NCBI GenBank assembly: GCA_904399395.1 | Contig: CAJFPJ010000046.1 | Span: forward strand, 1-64,000 | Length of the DNA stretch: 64,000 nucleotides | Reading direction: 5' to 3' | DNA from: an uncultured Clostridia bacterium | GTDB lineage: Bacteria > Bacillota > Clostridia > Oscillospirales > Acutalibacteraceae | In this document: one piece after another, positions 62,061 through 64,000 of the stretch | Position numbering within the stretch: position 1 is the first letter of the stretch | How the letters are laid out: the number at the start of each line of letters is the position of its first letter | Notes under the pieces: model-generated | What the model saw: the letters and a program-made list of their open reading frames with translations, nothing else | The model's database searches: none | Told to the model about the DNA's origin: nothing | Made by a program: the position numbers and the translations under genes

Positions 62061-63452
62061 TTAGAAATTCGCTGCGTAGAGGAAGGGGGTATAGGCATTG
62101 CTGAGCATAGCGCCGGCACAGAGGGCCAGCAGGACAGCATACCCGATCACCCAAAAGACTTTGCACACGCCAATACTCTTCAACCGGTTGGCCAGTTCCG
62201 AAATCAGAGGCGAACTGCAGAGAGCCGCCACTACCAGCATGGGGCCGAAAGTAATCAGCAGATACGGGCCGCCGGCCTCTGCTCCAGGAGCTGTAAATCC
62301 CACAAGCGCCGCCAAAACCGTTCCGGCCTTGGAAAGATCAGCATACGCAAAGAACACCCAACCGATAACGGCTGCTAAAAAGGCATACAGCCACTGAAAG
62401 AAGGCGGGAAGTTTATCCAAAAGTTTCTGCAAAAAGAGTTTTTCGCAGATTATGAGAATGCCGCAATAGGCCCCCCATAAAGCAAAATTCCAGCTTGCCC
62501 CGTGCCAAATCCCCGTCAGAATCCACACCACCGCTAGATTGAAAACCAACCGGGGCTTTTTCACCCGATTTCCTCCCAAGGGAATATATACGTAATCCCT
62601 GAACCAGCGGCCCAGCGTCATATGCCAGCGGCGCCAGAACTCTGAAAAGCTTTTGGAAGCATAGGGATAGTGAAAGTTTTCCGGCAGTTCAAAGCCAAAC
62701 ATACCGCCAATACCGATAGCCATATCGGTGTATCCTGAAAAATCAAAATAGATATAAAAGGTAAACGCCAGAACACCCAGCCAAGCGGAAAGAGTGGAGG
62801 GCGCCTCTATATACTGTACACGCTGGGAAAGTTCCAACATGGTGTTGGCTATGAGCATCTTTTTGAAAAGCCCCAAAAGGAACCGGCTTCCACCCACTGT
62901 AAATTTAGCGGCTGTCTCTTTCCTACTCTTTATCTGTTCATACATGAGGGAATATCTGGCTATAGGGCCTGAGCTGATATTGATAAAACAGGAAATATAC
63001 GTCCCGAAATCAATAAAGTTCCGCATAGCGGGAACTTCCTTCCTGTATACATCCACAGCGTAAGAAATGCTCTGGAAGGTGTAAAAGGAAATTCCCAGAG
63101 GGAGCGCAATTTCCGGAACAGCCAGATCCATTCCAAAACCGTTCAGCGATGTGACGATCATGCCTGTATATTTAAAATATCCCAACATGCCCACATTCAC
63201 CACGATATTGAGCGCCGTAAATAGTCTTGCCTTCCCCTTGGAATCCGAAAAATGAGAGATCAGAAGGCCACAGACGTAATCCACCACTATCGTTCCCAGA
63301 AGAATCAACACATGGGCTGGGACTCCCCAGGCGTAAAACACCAGGCTGAAAAGGAACAGACAGAGATTCTTTGCTTTTCTGGGCACCACATAATAGGCCA
63401 GCAGCGCCACAGGAAGGAATATGCACAAAAAGGCTAAGCTGTTAAATGACAT
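62061..63452 (-). CDS. MBOAT family O-acyltransferase (AlgI/DltB-like)
   Basis: A 463-residue membrane enzyme with about ten to twelve helices that carries acyl groups across the membrane. Typical marks: FNSLAFLCIFLPVALLAYY at the start, ALPLGISFYTFQSISY, FWRRWHMTLGRWFRDYVYIP and the invariant His in LTGIWHGASWNFALWG. Acts with the DHHW protein encoded next. Which polymer is acetylated (exopolysaccharide, teichoic acid or spore polymer) is not shown. Confidence 0.94.
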   Translation of the reverse strand: MSFNSLAFLCIFLPVALLAYYVVPRKAKNLCLFLFSLVFYAWGVPAHVLILLGTIVVDYVCGLLISHFSDSKGKARLFTALNIVVNVGMLGYFKYTGMIVTSLNGFGMDLAVPEIALPLGISFYTFQSISYAVDVYRKEVPAMRNFIDFGTYISCFINISSGPIARYSLMYEQIKSRKETAAKFTVGGSRFLLGLFKKMLIANTMLELSQRVQYIEAPSTLSAWLGVLAFTFYIYFDFSGYTDMAIGIGGMFGFELPENFHYPYASKSFSEFWRRWHMTLGRWFRDYVYIPLGGNRVKKPRLVFNLAVVWILTGIWHGASWNFALWGAYCGILIICEKLFLQKLLDKLPAFFQWLYAFLAAVIGWVFFAYADLSKAGTVLAALVGFTAPGAEAGGPYLLITFGPMLVVAALCSSPLISELANRLKSIGVCKVFWVIGYAVLLALCAGAMLSNAYTPFLYAANF

Positions 63453-63534
63453 GGGTTTCTCCTCGCTTTACTCCCCACCTTCTGGCAGGGAAGGATAGCC
63501 GGGGCAAGCCCCGATATATACGTCATACCCGTGG

Positions 63535-63999
63535 TCAGTGAATCGCCGCGGGAAGCCCGTCGCACAGACAGGAACGCACGCCCGTCTCTGAGACGATAAA
63601 GATCCGGCAGCCGCAGGTATCCGGCTTCTCTCCGTTTACAAAGGGGCATTTGATGGAAAGAGCCGGCTGACCGGAAAGATCATAGCAGACATTCATCCTG
63701 TTGCAGGAACGGCCGCTGGCCCGGTACCAACGACAAGCCTCAGGAAAGGTGCAGTGCCGCATAGAGGAAAGTTCAAGATATTCCCCTGCTATGGCCTCCT
63801 CACCCTCTGCACGGGAAGGGCCGCTGATCAACAAATGCTGGCAAGAGATTTCACCGAACACATGGCTCCAGTGAGAAGGAAGGCCCCTGCCGGGAACCTT
63901 CGCCGCAAAATATCCTTCATAGAGCTTGCTGGAAATTCTGTCCATGGTTTCAGGCGTGGCATCTCCTGTAAGAAGGATATCATCCAGGCTGGCCTCCAT
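63535..63999 (-). CDS. Cysteine-rich hypothetical protein, probably cut by the window edge
   Basis: The visible part is 154 residues. Cysteines occur in ISCQHLL, MRHCTFPEACRWY, SCNRMNVCYD, IKCPF, DTCGCRIF and SCLCDG; several could bind metal or form an Fe-S cluster. No family was recognised. The ATG at 63999 is the last full codon in the window, so the true start could lie further out. Directly upstream of the MBOAT gene on the same strand. Confidence 0.55.
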   Translation of the reverse strand: MEASLDDILLTGDATPETMDRISSKLYEGYFAAKVPGRGLPSHWSHVFGEISCQHLLISGPSRAEGEEAIAGEYLELSSMRHCTFPEACRWYRASGRSCNRMNVCYDLSGQPALSIKCPFVNGEKPDTCGCRIFIVSETGVRSCLCDGLPAAIH

Positions 64000-64000
64000 A

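Overview
The window looks like a piece of chromosome from an anaerobic, spore-forming member of the Firmicutes (Clostridia), most likely a gut Oscillospirales/Ruminococcaceae-type organism. Reasons: Shine-Dalgarno sites of the GGAGG type before most genes, near-consensus sigma-A promoters, a SpoIID sporulation protein, a bacterial glycogen operon with both glgC and glgD, a flavodiiron protein for oxygen or NO detoxification, an ECF sigma factor with an RsgI-like partner, and balanced base composition with AT-rich accessory islands. The genus call is inference; no rRNA or tRNA gene is visible in the window.

Layout: 0-2 kb holds the end of an unknown gene and a complete IS1182-type insertion sequence. 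2-3.8 kb is a two-component system on the minus strand. 4.1-8.1 kb is an unusual five-gene operon: a DUF2997-like protein, a membrane protein with a helix-hairpin-helix domain, a small NrdG-like radical SAM protein, a Ycf46-like AAA ATPase and a Ycf35/DUF1257-like protein. 8.3-12 kb encodes a heterodimeric ABC exporter. 12.4-14.4 kb is a MATE efflux pump under an autoregulatory MarR repressor. 14.4-18 kb has a structured leader, a flippase-like membrane protein and a TrkH/TrkA potassium uptake pair.

18.2-28.2 kb is a complete type I-C CRISPR-Cas system (cas3-cas5c-cas8c-cas7c-cas4-cas1-cas2) with an internal cas11c start inside cas8c and an array of 24 repeats and 23 spacers. 28.3-31.8 kb holds a lipoprotein, a UPF0340 protein, a histidine phosphatase and an XRE regulator. 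31.8-38 kb is an AT-rich accessory island: transposase-like and Fic-like debris, a 665-residue protein joining a phospholipase-D-type nuclease motif to a P-loop ATPase (the best candidate for an undescribed defence gene), and three tandem paralogous membrane proteins.

38-46.2 kb carries a membrane-anchored GH3 enzyme and the glycogen cluster glgB-glgC-glgD-glgA. 46.9-54 kb has a CD3324-like small regulator, an unrecognised protein, a flavodiiron protein, GAPDH, a membrane protein and citrate synthase. 54-58 kb has SpoIID, a degraded spore-protein-like remnant, and the ECF sigma/RsgI-PepSY pair. 58.2-60.6 kb carries PTS enzyme I and an HPr lacking the regulatory serine. 60.7-64 kb ends with a DHHW/MBOAT acylation pair and a cysteine-rich protein cut by the window edge.

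How the parts work together: the CRISPR system and the nuclease-ATPase island lie a few kb apart, as expected for a defence-rich region. The glycogen genes form one functional pathway of synthesis and branching. ptsH-ptsI share a promoter whose -10 lies in a palindrome. The two efflux modules and the AAA/radical-SAM operon are independent transcription units bounded by clear terminators.
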